From Boseongicola aestuarii (lineage in GTDB: Bacteria; Pseudomonadota; Alphaproteobacteria; Rhodobacterales; Rhodobacteraceae): 64,000 nucleotides of DNA. The stretch covers positions 483,283 through 547,282 of the forward strand of contig NZ_FXXQ01000002.1 of the NCBI RefSeq assembly GCF_900184815.1. Reading direction: 5' to 3'. Position numbers and translations under genes: made by a program. Shown here one piece after another: positions 1 through 8,968 of this stretch; the stretch's first letter is position 1, and every line of letters starts with the position of its first letter. The notes beneath the pieces were generated by a model. That model was given only the letters and a program-made list of their open reading frames with translations. It ran no database searches and was not told the DNA's origin.

Positions 1-264
1 CGCCATGATGAATGAGCCGTAGGCAAACACCGATGCGCCGGTTTCCCGCGCCGCTTCCAGGCTTGCGCCGTCCGCCACATCACCCGACAGAACGGCATAA
101 TTGTTCGTGAAATCGACGCCACCAGTAAACAATCCGATGATCGGATTGATAAGATCGCCCACAAGCGACGACACGATGGCCGTGAACGCCGCGCCGATGA
201 TGATGCCGACGGCCATGTCCATGACATTGCCCTTGGCGATGAAGTCTCTGAATTCGTTGATCAT
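1..264 (-). CDS. mscL: Large-conductance mechanosensitive channel MscL (3' end cut by window)
   Basis: The 88 visible residues are the N-terminal two thirds of MscL, the homopentameric inner-membrane channel that opens under hypo-osmotic stress. The start [19 protein letters not shown], followed by a Gly/Ala-rich first transmembrane helix ([22 protein letters not shown]), is diagnostic of the family. The ATG at 264 is followed by the canonical MscL N-terminus, so the start is secure. The C-terminal helix and the second transmembrane segment continue beyond base 1. It is transcribed divergently from the GST gene at 424. Confidence 0.95.
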   Translation of the reverse strand, partial: MINEFRDFIAKGNVMDMAVGIIIGAAFTAIVSSLVGDLINPIIGLFTGGVDFTNNYAVLSGDVADGASLEAARETGASVFAYGSFIMA

Positions 265-423
265 TTTGTCACTCCCTAGTCCCCGTTGTTATGAATGAGC
301 ACATTGCACGCACCATAAGTGCACACGCCCTAGCACGATTTTGCACAGTTAGCAGCGGTTAATAAACGACGCGCAGCACCTACGTAACGTCCAAGCGAAA
401 TTCAAAGATCAAAGGAACGGATT

Positions 424-1131
424 ATGAATATCCAGACCCCCATCAGCGCACATCCAATTTCCGCGCGCTGGCCTGCCGCGCGCCCGGACGTCATGCAACT
501 TTACAGCTCACCCACTCCGAACGGCGTCAAGGTATCGATTGCTCTGGAAGAACTCGGGCTGGACTACGAGCCGCATCTTGTCACTCTTGCCCCGTCCGAC
601 GTGAAAAGCGCCGCGTTCACCGCGCTGAACCCGAACGGCAGAATTCCTGCGTTGATCGATCCGAACGGGCCGGCAGGGCAAACGGTCGAACTGTTCGAAA
701 GCGGCGCAATTCTGATTTATCTTGCGGAAAAGACCGGAAAACTGATGCCCGAGGGCGCGGCGAAATACGACGTTTTGAAATGGCTGATGTTCCAGATGGG
801 AGGGATCGGGCCGATGTTCGGACAACTTGGCTATTTCGTGAAATTCGCCGGTAAGGACATCGAGGATCCACGCCCGCGAGAACGATATCTGGCCGAATCC
901 AAGCGACTTCTGGCCGTGCTCGAGGCGCATCTGGAAGGCCGTGACTGGGTCGCGGGCACATATTCAATCGCCGACATTGCCATAGCACCTTGGCTTCGCG
1001 GGCTTGAGGGGTATGGGACGAAGGACATGCTTGGCTGGGACGAACTGACCCATGTTCCAGCCTATCTTGACCGTTTTCTGGCCCGGCCAGCGGTTCAGCG
1101 CGGGCTGAAGATACCGGCCGTTAAAGGTTAA
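424..1131 (+). CDS. Glutathione S-transferase family protein (YfcG/YghU-like)
   Basis: 235 residues. The thioredoxin-fold N-terminal domain starts near residue 24 with LYSSPTPNGVKVSIALEEL, the TPNG signature of the nu-class GSTs (YfcG/YghU), which bind glutathione and act as disulfide-bond reductases. The ESGAI.IYLAEKTGKL stretch is the glutathione-contacting ES(A/G)AI motif. A helical C-terminal domain follows (RYLAESKRLLAVLEAHLEGRDWVAGTYSIADIAIAPW). The first ~20 residues extend beyond usual members. AAGGAA lies 9 bases before the ATG. It is probably a single-gene unit. The exact substrate cannot be told from sequence. Confidence 0.9.
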   Translation: MNIQTPISAHPISARWPAARPDVMQLYSSPTPNGVKVSIALEELGLDYEPHLVTLAPSDVKSAAFTALNPNGRIPALIDPNGPAGQTVELFESGAILIYLAEKTGKLMPEGAAKYDVLKWLMFQMGGIGPMFGQLGYFVKFAGKDIEDPRPRERYLAESKRLLAVLEAHLEGRDWVAGTYSIADIAIAPWLRGLEGYGTKDMLGWDELTHVPAYLDRFLARPAVQRGLKIPAVKG

Positions 1132-1152
1132 CGGCCGGGCTGTTGCCGGGCG

Positions 1153-1599
1153 TTACGGAAGTTTGCCCGACAGCACATAATTCAGGATCTCAACCACCTG
1201 CCGCGGTTCCTCTGCCACAGCGAGGGCCGCGGCATGGACTTCTTTCAAGGGATGCTGGTGGTCGGGCTGGCTTAGAACGATAAGCGATTTGCCCAGAGCC
1301 GCAGCCATGCCAGCGTCGAACGCGGCGTTCCACTGTTTGTATTTTTCGCCAAACCGGACAACGACAATGTCAGCGTTTTCAATACCATGGCGAGTCCGTA
1401 TGGCATTTACCTTGGCGCTTTTGTGGTCATGCCAGAACTTGTTCGGCTCGTCGCCAAGGATTGCGACACCGCAATCATCCGAAGCCGCGTGATTTGTCAC
1501 AGGCGAGGAAAACGCGACGTCCAGATCTTTGGAACCCTCTATGATCTGCTCGCGCCAATCCGTGTGGATTTCACCCGACAGGTATACTTTCATTGTCAT
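1153..1599 (-). CDS. YtoQ family protein
   Basis: 148 residues matching the YtoQ family, small soluble proteins related to the nucleoside 2-deoxyribosyltransferase fold, with no established function. Characteristic stretches are MKVYLSGEIHTDWREQI at the N-terminus, the central IENADIVVVRFGEKYKQWNAAFDAG, and VLSQPDHQHPLKEVHAAALAVAE. I chose the ATG at 1599 because AAGGAGA sits 7-8 bases upstream. A longer reading to 1689 adds an unconserved, low-quality extension and would overlap the divergent gene at 1707. Confidence 0.85.
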   Translation of the reverse strand: MTMKVYLSGEIHTDWREQIIEGSKDLDVAFSSPVTNHAASDDCGVAILGDEPNKFWHDHKSAKVNAIRTRHGIENADIVVVRFGEKYKQWNAAFDAGMAAALGKSLIVLSQPDHQHPLKEVHAAALAVAEEPRQVVEILNYVLSGKLP

Positions 1600-1706
1600 G
1601 CTTATCTCCTTGTTGACGCTCTTTAGCGTGCCGGGAGCAGAAGGTAAAATTTGATTTTCAGCTTGCATCTGCGACCTTGGGGCACCCAATCAAAAAGGAA
1701 TTCCAT

Positions 1707-2159
1707 ATGGCACTCCACCTTTATGCTCTTGCGATCCTCATGGGCGCGATCATGTCGATCTATATCCCCATGATCTCACAATCGGCGCGCGTAATGGGGG
1801 CTGCTGTGATGGGCAATGTCCCGTTCTTCTTCGTGGCCTTCGTAACATCGGTGGTCATTGCGCTAGTCTCGGGGCAGCGCGGCGACTCCTTTCGCAAAAT
1901 CGCGGATGTGCCACCATGGTTGTTCCTTGCCGGGGTCATGAGCGCGGGGATCATACTTGGCGCCACATTTCTGGTGCCACGCATCGGGACGGGCGCGTTG
2001 TTCGTGTTGTTGGTTACGGGTCAGATCCTCGCCGGACTGGCGATCAACCAGTTCGGATTGCTGGGCGTGCCCGCCCAGCCGATGACGCTTTCAATCGCCG
2101 CGGGCGCGGTTCTTGTGATCGCGGGCGCCGCGCTGGTCACATTCGGAGCGGTAACCTAG
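1707..2159 (+). CDS. Small DMT-superfamily membrane transporter (YdcZ/DUF606-like)
   Basis: 150 residues, almost all hydrophobic, with five predicted membrane segments. It has the half-size DMT layout of YdcZ/DUF606 proteins: an N-terminal helix with G.IMSIYIPMISQSA, then MGNVPFFFVAFVTS, and a C-terminal LSIAAGAVLVIAGAALVTFG. Substrate unknown. The ATG at 1707 is preceded by AAAAAGGA at good spacing. The ORF could be extended to 1677, but the family's N-terminus starts at 1707. Its last bases overlap the 3' end of the convergent pheT by four bases. Confidence 0.8.
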   Translation: MALHLYALAILMGAIMSIYIPMISQSARVMGAAVMGNVPFFFVAFVTSVVIALVSGQRGDSFRKIADVPPWLFLAGVMSAGIILGATFLVPRIGTGALFVLLVTGQILAGLAINQFGLLGVPAQPMTLSIAAGAVLVIAGAALVTFGAVT

Positions 2160-4552
2160 CCGCGCAGCACGCCGCCGGTTGCCTTTCCGACCTTCTCGAC
2201 GATCTTGGCGCCCACGGCTTCGATCTCGTCATCCGTGAGCGTTTTGTCGGTGGGTTGCATCCGCACGGTAATCGCCAGCGATTTCTTACCATCGCCAAGG
2301 CTGCCACCGATGAACTCGTCGAACACCCTCACGTCCTCGATCAAAGTCTTATCGGCGCCGAGGGCGGCGTTGACCAGCGTCATGGCTTCGACCTTTGTAT
2401 CCAGCACAAAGGCAAAATCGCGCTCGACGGCTTGCAGATCGCTCATGTGAAGCGCCCCGCGCGAGGCGGATTTGGCCTTGGGTTCAGGAATGTTCGCGAT
2501 GTGGATCGCGAAGGCGACGGCGGGCCCCTTGACGCCCATTTCACGCAGAACCTTGGGATGCAATTCGCCGAACGCACCAAGCACGATCTTCGGGCCCAGC
2601 GTGATTTTCGCCGACCGGCCCGGATGCCACCACGCATTCGTGCCGCGCGCAAACTGCGTACGGGACGGCGCACCGAGGGCCGCCAGAATCGCTTCGGCGT
2701 CGGCGCGGGCGTCGAATACATCGACCGCGCGGCGTGCGCCGTGGGGGTCTTTTGGACCCGTCGCGCCGATGCGGATGCCGGTGACCAGTTGCTCCTGCTC
2801 GCCCGGTTCGCCACCTTTGAAGATCGCGCCGACTTCAAATAGCGAGACATCGGCAAAACCGCGCGACTGGTTGCGGGCCGCCGCCTGCAGAAGGCCCGCC
2901 AGATGCGTCGGGCGCATGTGGGTCATCTCGGAGCTGATCGGGTTGGCGACGCGGGTGGCGTCGGTGCCGCCGCCGAAAAGGGCCGCCGATTTCGCATCGA
3001 TAAAGCTATAGGTGACGCATTCATTGTAACCCAAAGCCGCCGTGGTGCGGCGCGCGATGGCTTCGCGTTTCTGCATCGGCGTCAGAATTTGCTTGGGCAC
3101 GCCAGCGGTGGCGCGGGGCATGGGTTTAGGTTCAAGCTTGGTCAGGGACTCGATCCGCGCGACCTCTTCCACGAGGTCGGCTTCGCCCTGCACGTCGCCG
3201 CGCCAGCTTGGCGGGGTCGCCATGTCGCCGTTCAGTGTAAAGCCAAGTTTCTCAAGCGTTGCGCGTTGGGTTTCGGCGGGAATGTCCATGCCGACAAGGC
3301 TTGAGCAACGATCCGTGTCCAGCTTGTAGGCCCGCGTGGTGTCGGGGACGGCCCCGGCTGTCACGACGTCGGAGGCCTCGCCACCGCAGAGGTCGAGGAC
3401 CATTTGCGTGGCCAGTTCCAGACCTGGCAGAGTGAATTCAGGGTCCACGCCGCGCTCGAAACGGTGCTTGGCGTCCGAGTTGATCTTTAGTTTGCGGGCC
3501 GTGTGGGCGATGGTGATCGGGTCCCAATAGGCGGACTCCAAGAAAACGTTCACGGTGTCTTCGGTGACGCCGGATTCCTCGCCGCCCATGACACCGGCGA
3601 TGCTTTCGACGGCCTTGCCGCCGGAAATGACGATCATGCCGGGCTCGAACGTGTAGGTCTTTTCGTCCAGCGCCAGAAGCTCCTCGCCGCCTGTCGCGCG
3701 ATGCACGCGCAGATCGCCCTGCACGGTGTCGGCGTCAAAGACGTGCAGCGGCCGGTTGCGGTCGAAGGTCATGAAGTTGGTGATGTCGACCAGCGCGGAA
3801 ATGGGCCTGAGACCGATGGCCTTGAGACGCGCCTGCAGCCACGCGGGGCTTGGGCCGTTTTTCACGCCCTTGATCACACGGCCCGCGAAATAGGGCGCGC
3901 CGTCGAGGGTGTCGTCGTCGATGGTGACCTTGATCGGGCTGGGGCCGTTGCCGGGAACAGCAGGGATCGGCTTTTCGATCTTGGTGCCGAGGCCGCGCGC
4001 GGCGAGGTCGCGGGCGATGCCTTCGACGCCCAGCGCGTCCTGACGGTTGGGCGTGATGGCGATCTCGATCACGGGATCGACGCGGGCGGGATCGTTTTCG
4101 GCAAGCCAGTCGGCGAAGGACTGGCCGACCTCGCCCGACGGCAGTTCGATGATGCCGTCGTGTTCGTCGGAAAGCTCCATCTCGCGCTCCGAGGCCATCA
4201 TACCATAGCTTTCGACGCCCCGGATTTTGCCGACCTGAATGGTCGTGTCGATGCCGGGGACATAGGTGCCGGGCTTGGCGACGACGACGGTGATGCCAGC
4301 ACGCGCGTTCGGCGCGCCGCAGATGATCTGCTTGGTGCCTTCGTCGGTGTCTACCATGCAGACGCGGAGCCGGTCGGCATCCGGGTGCTGCTCGGCGGTC
4401 GTGACCTTGCCGATGGTGAAATCGCGGAGTTTCTCGGCGGGGTTTTCGACGCCTTCGACTTCAAGACCGAGATCGGTCAGCGTCTCGGCGATTTCGTCAA
4501 CCGAGGCGGTGGTGTCGAGGTGCTCACGGAGCCAGGAGAGGGTGAATTTCAT
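2156..4552 (-). CDS. pheT: Phenylalanyl-tRNA synthetase beta subunit
   Basis: 798 residues, the normal size for bacterial PheT, which forms the (alpha-beta)2 enzyme that charges tRNA-Phe. In order: an N-terminal tRNA-binding (EMAP/OB) domain at about residues 40-150, the B3/4 editing region, a B5 domain, the catalytic-like core, and a C-terminal FDX-ACB anticodon-binding domain from about residue 705 (SDLQAVERDFAFVLDTKVEAMTLVNAALG). The start overlaps the stop of the preceding small membrane-protein gene by four bases (ATGA), and a GGAG lies inside that gene, so translation is probably coupled to it rather than to pheS. Confidence 0.97.
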   Translation of the reverse strand: MKFTLSWLREHLDTTASVDEIAETLTDLGLEVEGVENPAEKLRDFTIGKVTTAEQHPDADRLRVCMVDTDEGTKQIICGAPNARAGITVVVAKPGTYVPGIDTTIQVGKIRGVESYGMMASEREMELSDEHDGIIELPSGEVGQSFADWLAENDPARVDPVIEIAITPNRQDALGVEGIARDLAARGLGTKIEKPIPAVPGNGPSPIKVTIDDDTLDGAPYFAGRVIKGVKNGPSPAWLQARLKAIGLRPISALVDITNFMTFDRNRPLHVFDADTVQGDLRVHRATGGEELLALDEKTYTFEPGMIVISGGKAVESIAGVMGGEESGVTEDTVNVFLESAYWDPITIAHTARKLKINSDAKHRFERGVDPEFTLPGLELATQMVLDLCGGEASDVVTAGAVPDTTRAYKLDTDRCSSLVGMDIPAETQRATLEKLGFTLNGDMATPPSWRGDVQGEADLVEEVARIESLTKLEPKPMPRATAGVPKQILTPMQKREAIARRTTAALGYNECVTYSFIDAKSAALFGGGTDATRVANPISSEMTHMRPTHLAGLLQAAARNQSRGFADVSLFEVGAIFKGGEPGEQEQLVTGIRIGATGPKDPHGARRAVDVFDARADAEAILAALGAPSRTQFARGTNAWWHPGRSAKITLGPKIVLGAFGELHPKVLREMGVKGPAVAFAIHIANIPEPKAKSASRGALHMSDLQAVERDFAFVLDTKVEAMTLVNAALGADKTLIEDVRVFDEFIGGSLGDGKKSLAITVRMQPTDKTLTDDEIEAVGAKIVEKVGKATGGVLRG

Positions 4553-4971
4553 TGTTTTTCTCCGAATTTGATCGGGAATGAGTGTTCGATATCATTCATT
4601 GTCGCAGTGGAATGCTCAAAAACATCTTTGCGCATGGACTGAAGCAAGTCCTTAAAGCTGCTGTCGATCGAAAGAGTCGATTTAGTACGGTCGAGCTGGA
4701 AAGCTGCAAGGCGCTTTAGTACTTCATCTGAAGCAACGACCGTCATATCCCCTGAAGCAATTTGAAAGCGCTCGAACTTGGAACCAGTGTCGCTGGAGTC
4801 TTGAGATTGGGCTGACGTGGCTGCGATAATCGAACTAATGAAATTCCGATAAGCATCCCGACGCATTTCGACAAGTGCATTGGAGCGATCCAGTCTTTTT
4901 TGATTCCAATAGGCAAACGCTCCGCCACAAATTGCGATAAATGCCGTAACTATGGGTATAATACCGGTCAT
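4549..4971 (-). CDS. Unknown small membrane-anchored protein inserted between pheS and pheT
   Basis: 140 residues. There is one N-terminal membrane segment (IIPIVTAFIAICGGAFAYW, residues 4-22), then a soluble part rich in charged and polar residues that looks helical (RRDAYRNFISSIIAATSAQS). I do not recognise a family. The gene is visibly richer in A/T than its neighbours, with codons such as AAA, GAT and TCT, suggesting it was acquired. It lies within the pheS-pheT transcription unit and overlaps the pheT start by four bases. Only a weak ribosome-binding site (GAG) precedes its ATG. Coding status is supported by the uninterrupted frame, the membrane anchor and the ATGA coupling. Confidence 0.7.
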   Translation of the reverse strand: MTGIIPIVTAFIAICGGAFAYWNQKRLDRSNALVEMRRDAYRNFISSIIAATSAQSQDSSDTGSKFERFQIASGDMTVVASDEVLKRLAAFQLDRTKSTLSIDSSFKDLLQSMRKDVFEHSTATMNDIEHSFPIKFGEKQ

Positions 4972-5012
4972 TTTCTCAACCCAACCATCACGCCTGACCC
5001 GAAGGTGGGCGT

Positions 5013-5065
5013 ATCACGCCCGCCCGTGGGGGCGGGGCTGGCGTGATGCGGGGCTGATGCCCCGC
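5013..5065. repeat. Two tandem GC-rich hairpins between ASCH gene and membrane-protein gene
   Basis: Hairpin 1 pairs ATCACGCC (5013-5020) with GGCGTGAT (5040-5047) and has an inner GCCC/GGGC stem. Hairpin 2 pairs GCGGGGC (5048-5054) with GCCCCGC (5059-5065) around a TGAT loop. They lie directly after the ASCH gene in transcript order. No T-run follows on the minus strand, so a classical intrinsic terminator is unlikely. An mRNA-stabilising or processing structure, or an intergenic repeat, is possible. Confidence 0.5.
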
Positions 5066-5089
5066 GGGACATATGATTAGCGGAAGCCA

Positions 5090-5515
5090 TCACTCCCGCT
5101 CCGCCAAATCTTCGACCACCTCAAAGTGCTCAAACACCAGCATCATCTCGGGGCTAAAGTCGTAGTGCCTCCGGAAATACGTCTCGTGGTCGCGTCGCCA
5201 GCCCCAGAGGTCGTGGTTTTCACCCTCGGCCAAGGCCATTTCCTCGGTGACGTCGCAAAAGCGCACCTGCTGGACCTTCAGCGTGCGGATCACCAGCGCA
5301 GGCGTGCCGTCCCAGTTCTGGGCGATATCGCAGCGGCCGACGACCGGCATGGAACCGGGCTCGGCTTCGAAGGTGGCCAGCGCATCGCAGGTGGCGCGTT
5401 TTTTGCCCGCGCGGACCAACCCGATTAATTCCGCCGACAGCTCGGCGTTGTCGCCGAACTTGAAGCTTCCAGCACCCGGATAGGTGTCGTTCAGGTCTTC
5501 GTATTCGTCGTTCAT
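5090..5515 (-). CDS. ASCH domain-containing protein
   Basis: 141 residues. The ASCH fold (PUA-like RNA-binding) is indicated by [29 protein letters not shown], with the family's GKK.AT motif near residue 40, and by [42 protein letters not shown], ending in the aromatic [17 protein letters not shown] proteins are thought to bind RNA or nucleotides, and some are amidohydrolases acting on N4-acetylcytidine. The ATG at 5515 overlaps the pheS stop by four bases (ATGA), so it is translationally coupled to pheS. Longer readings to 5674 would run inside pheS and are rejected. Confidence 0.85.
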   Translation of the reverse strand: MNDEYEDLNDTYPGAGSFKFGDNAELSAELIGLVRAGKKRATCDALATFEAEPGSMPVVGRCDIAQNWDGTPALVIRTLKVQQVRFCDVTEEMALAEGENHDLWGWRRDHETYFRRHYDFSPEMMLVFEHFEVVEDLAERE

Positions 5516-6582
5516 CGCACCAGTCCGCCATGCAGCGTGGGCTGGTCCAGCGCGGCAAAGCCATAGTGGCGCAGCCAGCGCAGGTCGGAATCGAAGAAGG
5601 CGCGCAGGTCGGGGATGCCGTACTTCAGCATAGCCATGCGGTCGATGCCCATGCCGAAGGCAAAGCCCTGCCATTCGTTCGGGTCAACGCCTGCAGCGGC
5701 CAGCACCTTGGGGTGGACCATGCCCGAGCCGAGGACTTCAAGCCAGCCGTCGCCCTCGCCCACTTTGACGGTGCCGCCTTCCCATGAGCACTGGATGTCG
5801 ACCTCGGCCGAAGGTTCCGTGAACGGGAAGTGCGAGGCGCGGAAGCGGGTTTTGACCTTGGTGCCGAAGAAGGCCGAGAAGAATTCCTCAAGGACCCATT
5901 TGAGGTTGGCCATCGAAATGTCGCGGTCAATGGCGAGGCCTTCGACCTGATGGAACATCGGGGTGTGGGTCTGGTCATAGTCGGCGCGATAGACGCGGCC
6001 CGGGCAGATGATGCGGATCGGCGCGCCGGCGTCCTGCATCGAGCGGATCTGGACGGGGGATGTATGCGTGCGCAACACGTGCGGCGGGCGATTGTCGCCT
6101 TCTTCGCGGTGCATATAAAAGGTGTCCATCTCGGTGCGCGCGGGGTGGTGACCGGGGATGTTCAGGGCGTCGAAATTGTACCAGTCGGTCTCAACCTGCG
6201 GGCCTTCGGCGACGGCAAAGCCCATGTCGGCGAGGATGGCGGTGACTTCCTCGGTGACCTGACTGACGGGGTGGATCGTGCCTTGCGGGCGCTGGCGCGC
6301 GGGCAAAGTGACGTCGAGCCATTCGTCGCGCAGACGCGCATCGAGGGCGGCGTCTTCAAGCGCGGATTTCTTGGCGGCAAGAGCCGAGTTGATCTCGTCC
6401 TTCAGCGCATTCAGCGCGGGGCCTGCGACCTGACGCTCTTCGGGCGTCATGCGGCCCAACTCGCGCATTTTGAGGGACACTTCGCCCTTCTTGCCAACAG
6501 CTGTGACGCGCAGGTCTTCCAGCGCGCTTTCGTCAGCGGCGTCTGCGATTGCACTCAGATATTTCTGCCGAAGATCGTCCAT
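5512..6582 (-). CDS. pheS: Phenylalanyl-tRNA synthetase alpha subunit
   Basis: 356 residues, the usual length. An N-terminal coiled-coil tRNA-binding arm (residues 1-90) precedes the class II catalytic core. Motif 2 is visible in [10 protein letters not shown]...[21 protein letters not shown], and motif 3 in [37 protein letters not shown]. It catalyses charging of tRNA-Phe with PheT. AAGGGGG lies just before the ATG. Unusually, pheS and pheT are separated here by an ASCH gene and a small membrane-protein gene. The hairpin at 6639-6672 lies between rplT and this start. Confidence 0.97.
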   Translation of the reverse strand: MDDLRQKYLSAIADAADESALEDLRVTAVGKKGEVSLKMRELGRMTPEERQVAGPALNALKDEINSALAAKKSALEDAALDARLRDEWLDVTLPARQRPQGTIHPVSQVTEEVTAILADMGFAVAEGPQVETDWYNFDALNIPGHHPARTEMDTFYMHREEGDNRPPHVLRTHTSPVQIRSMQDAGAPIRIICPGRVYRADYDQTHTPMFHQVEGLAIDRDISMANLKWVLEEFFSAFFGTKVKTRFRASHFPFTEPSAEVDIQCSWEGGTVKVGEGDGWLEVLGSGMVHPKVLAAAGVDPNEWQGFAFGMGIDRMAMLKYGIPDLRAFFDSDLRWLRHYGFAALDQPTLHGGLVR

Positions 6583-6638
6583 CCGGACCCCCTTGGATTG
6601 ATCCCTGCCCTGCTAGCCAGCAAGGGCCTGAAAGACAA

Positions 6639-6672
6639 GAAGCCGCGAGACCTTAAAAAGGTCCGCGGCTTC
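6639..6672 (-). terminator. Hairpin between rplT and pheS (terminator or attenuator candidate)
   Basis: GAAGCCGCG (6639-6647) plus GACCT (6649-6653) pair perfectly with AGGTC (6659-6663) plus CGCGGCTTC (6664-6672). There is one bulged A and a 5-base loop. On the minus strand the hairpin is followed by TTGTCTTT, a modest T-rich tract. It would separate rpmI-rplT from pheS, or allow only partial read-through. I see no Phe-rich leader peptide in the 117-base gap. Confidence 0.6.
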
Positions 6673-6699
6673 CTAAAACTTGATCCCTGACGGGATGTG

Positions 6700-7062
6700 T
6701 TACGCGAGCGCGGCCTTCGCCTTTTCGACGATGGCTCCAAATGCTTCGGGTTCGTGCACGGCGAGGTCGGCGAGGACCTTGCGATCCACTTCGACACCAG
6801 CCAGCGACAGGCCGTTGATGAAGCGCGAGTATGTCAGTGCCTCATCGTGGCTGCGCACGGCGGCGTTGATCCGCTGAATCCACAGCGCGCGGAAGTTGCG
6901 CTTGCGGTTCTTGCGGTCACGCGTTGCGTACTGGTTTGCCTTGTCGACGGCCTGACGGGCCACCTTGAAGGTGTTCTTGCGACGGCCGTAATAGCCTTTT
7001 GCGGCGTCGGTAACTTTTTTATGGCGGGCGTGGGTGACTGTGCCACCTTTGGTTCTAGGCAT
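6700..7062 (-). CDS. rplT: 50S ribosomal protein L20
   Basis: 120 residues, standard length. The N-terminal basic extension [17 protein letters not shown] binds 23S rRNA. The body motifs [41 protein letters not shown] and YSRFINGL are the L20 signature. L20 is needed for early 50S assembly and in other bacteria represses the rpmI-rplT mRNA. It lies 12 bases after rpmI, so the two form one unit. infC is not adjacent here. Confidence 0.98.
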   Translation of the reverse strand: MPRTKGGTVTHARHKKVTDAAKGYYGRRKNTFKVARQAVDKANQYATRDRKNRKRNFRALWIQRINAAVRSHDEALTYSRFINGLSLAGVEVDRKVLADLAVHEPEAFGAIVEKAKAALA

Positions 7063-7074
7063 CTCTCAAGCTCC

Positions 7075-7275
7075 TCAGCGTGCGTATGGCATATAGGATT
7101 TGGCCAACTTCTGGTCGGGATCGCTCAGCACGCGTGTGCCGCGGGCGTTCCGCAGAAACTTGTTGGACCGCTTGATCATGCCGTGGCGTTTGCCGGCCGA
7201 TCCGCCGATGACCTTACCGGTCGCCGACACTTTGAAGCGCTTTTTGGCGCTCGACTTCGTCTTCATCTTAGGCAT
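7075..7275 (-). CDS. rpmI: 50S ribosomal protein L35
   Basis: 66 residues of the small basic L35 family: [21 protein letters not shown], then [39 protein letters not shown] start at 7275 because the canonical N-terminus is MPKMKTKS; an upstream ATG at 7281 would add only ME. GGAG lies upstream. It is the first gene of rpmI-rplT. The 139-base leader (7276-7414) between this gene and pyk is where an L20-binding autoregulatory RNA would be expected, but I cannot demonstrate one. Confidence 0.97.
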   Translation of the reverse strand: MPKMKTKSSAKKRFKVSATGKVIGGSAGKRHGMIKRSNKFLRNARGTRVLSDPDQKLAKSYMPYAR

Positions 7276-7414
7276 TTCCATCTCCTTCTTTCGGACGGTT
7301 CAAAAGCGCCCTCGGCATGCCACTTTAGCCGGGGTGCTCGTCGGAAGTGCGCGAGATAGCCGCGAAACGGCTGTCTGGCAAGGGTAAAATCACCGTTTTC
7401 AGGCGATAAGGCTG

Positions 7415-8863
7415 TCAGTCCGGGTCGGCCGGCAGGATCAACCGCTCATCACAAGGCGCAACACGCAGAATGTTGGTCGTTCCAGACTGGCCGAAAGGCA
7501 CACCGGCAGTGACGACCAGATGGTCGGTCGGTTCGGCGAAACCCTCAGTGCGGGCGGCGCGGGCGGCGTTCAGGACGGCTTCCTTGAAGCGGGAAACCTC
7601 ATTTGTCTTGACGCAGTGCAAACCCCAGGTCAGCGCCATGCGGCGGGCCGTTCCCATCAGCGATGTCATCGCGATAATCGGCACTGCGGGACGTTCGCGA
7701 GCGACCAGAGACGCAGTCTTTCCGGACTGCGAGAAGCAACAAATCACTTTGATATCAGCGGTTTCCGCAATTTCGCGGGCGGCGGACACGATGCCGTCGG
7801 CGACGGACTGCTTGACGCCGCCACGGCTGGCTTCGATCACCTCGCGGTAGGTCGGATCGCTTTCGACCTCAAGCGCGACGGCGTTCATCGTCTGCACGGC
7901 TTCGACCGGGAAATCACCGGCGGCACTTTCCGCCGAAAGCATCACGGCGTCGGCGCCTTCGTAGATCGCTGCAGCCACGTCCGAGACCTCGGCGCGGGTC
8001 GGAATCGGGCTTTCGATCATCGATTCGAGCATCTGCGTGGCCACGATCACCGGCTTGGCCGCCGCGCGGCACTTGCGTATCAGGCGCTTTTGGATCGGCG
8101 GAACGTTCTGAACCGGCAATTCGACACCAAGGTCACCGCGCGCAACCATGATGCCGTCCGACACCGCAAGGATGTCGTCAAAGGCGAGAACCGCAGCGGG
8201 CTTTTCGATCTTCGACAGGACCGCGGCGCGCCCCTGGGCAAGCTCGCGCGCTTCGGCCACGTCGGCGGGGCGCTGCACAAAGCTCAGTGCCAGCCAGTCG
8301 ACGCCAAGGCGGCAAACGAACTCGAGATCCTTGCGATCCTTGGCCGACAGGGCCGCCAGTGGCAGGACCACGTCCGGCACGTTCACACCTTTGCGGTTTG
8401 AGATCGTGCCGCCAACGGCCACGACGCAATCCGCGAAATCTTTGCCGCATTTTTCGACCTTCAGCCTTATCTTGCCGTCGTTCACCAACAGGCTTGAACC
8501 CGGCTCCAAGGCTTCGAAGATCTCTTTGTGGGGCAACTGGACGCGGGTGTTGCTGCCCGGTGCGGCGTCCAGATCAAGGCGGAACGCCTGACCGACCACA
8601 AGATCTTCGCCGTCCTCGTTGGCGAACACACCCACCCGCAGTTTCGGGCCCTGAAGGTCAGCAAGGATGCCGATCGGACGCCCTGTTTCTGCTTCGATCT
8701 CGCGGATGATGCGGTGACGCTCTCCGATCTCCGAATGCTCGCCATGGCTCATGTTCAGGCGGAACACATCGGCACCGGCGTCAAACAGCGCACGGATCAT
8801 CTTTTTGTCGCTGGAAGCAGGGCCGAGGGTGGCAACAATCTTCACGTTGCGCTGGCGTCTCAT
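7415..8863 (-). CDS. pyk: Pyruvate kinase
   Basis: 482 residues, full length for bacterial pyruvate kinase (phosphoenolpyruvate + ADP to pyruvate + ATP, last step of glycolysis). Visible landmarks are RRQRNVKIVATLGPASSD at the N-terminus, FRLNMSHGEH, the B domain after LADLQGPKLRVG, the active-site signature ILSKIEKPAAVLAFDDI...DGIMVARGDLGVELP, VIVATQMLESMIESPIPTRAEVSDVA and DAVMLSAESAAGDFPVEAV. A C-terminal allosteric-type domain follows. GAGGAG precedes the ATG. It is divergent from the N-formylglutamate amidohydrolase gene. Confidence 0.97.
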   Translation of the reverse strand: MRRQRNVKIVATLGPASSDKKMIRALFDAGADVFRLNMSHGEHSEIGERHRIIREIEAETGRPIGILADLQGPKLRVGVFANEDGEDLVVGQAFRLDLDAAPGSNTRVQLPHKEIFEALEPGSSLLVNDGKIRLKVEKCGKDFADCVVAVGGTISNRKGVNVPDVVLPLAALSAKDRKDLEFVCRLGVDWLALSFVQRPADVAEARELAQGRAAVLSKIEKPAAVLAFDDILAVSDGIMVARGDLGVELPVQNVPPIQKRLIRKCRAAAKPVIVATQMLESMIESPIPTRAEVSDVAAAIYEGADAVMLSAESAAGDFPVEAVQTMNAVALEVESDPTYREVIEASRGGVKQSVADGIVSAAREIAETADIKVICCFSQSGKTASLVARERPAVPIIAMTSLMGTARRMALTWGLHCVKTNEVSRFKEAVLNAARAARTEGFAEPTDHLVVTAGVPFGQSGTTNILRVAPCDERLILPADPD

Positions 8864-8968
8864 GAGCGGAACTCCTCGTTCGGGCTAAACTGGTTTTGCA
8901 GGCTTATTGCAGCAAATGTTAGCGCGTGACAACTGGCGCTTTTGCAGAGGGGGCGATACAGACGGCTC

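Noticed and set aside
101..298. 65-residue plus-strand ORF at the window start
   Set aside because: It is antisense to mscL; its Met/Ser/Pro-rich sequence has no features.
3503..4642. 379-residue plus-strand ORF opposite pheT, and similar long ORFs at 1916-2842, 18824-20047, 22406-23500 and 49836-51059
   Set aside because: All lie opposite clear genes (pheT, plsC/ftsX/ftsE, rnr, TPR protein); compositions are rich in Arg/Gly/His/Asp, typical of antisense frames in high-GC DNA, with no recognisable domain.
5013..5065. Classical Rho-independent terminator after the ASCH gene
   Set aside because: Two good hairpins exist, but no T-tract follows on the minus strand, so I list them only as hairpins.
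5516..5674. N-terminal extension of the ASCH gene into pheS
   Set aside because: The extension reads out of frame inside pheS with an Arg/Ala-rich sequence, and ATG 5515 gives a proper ATGA overlap.
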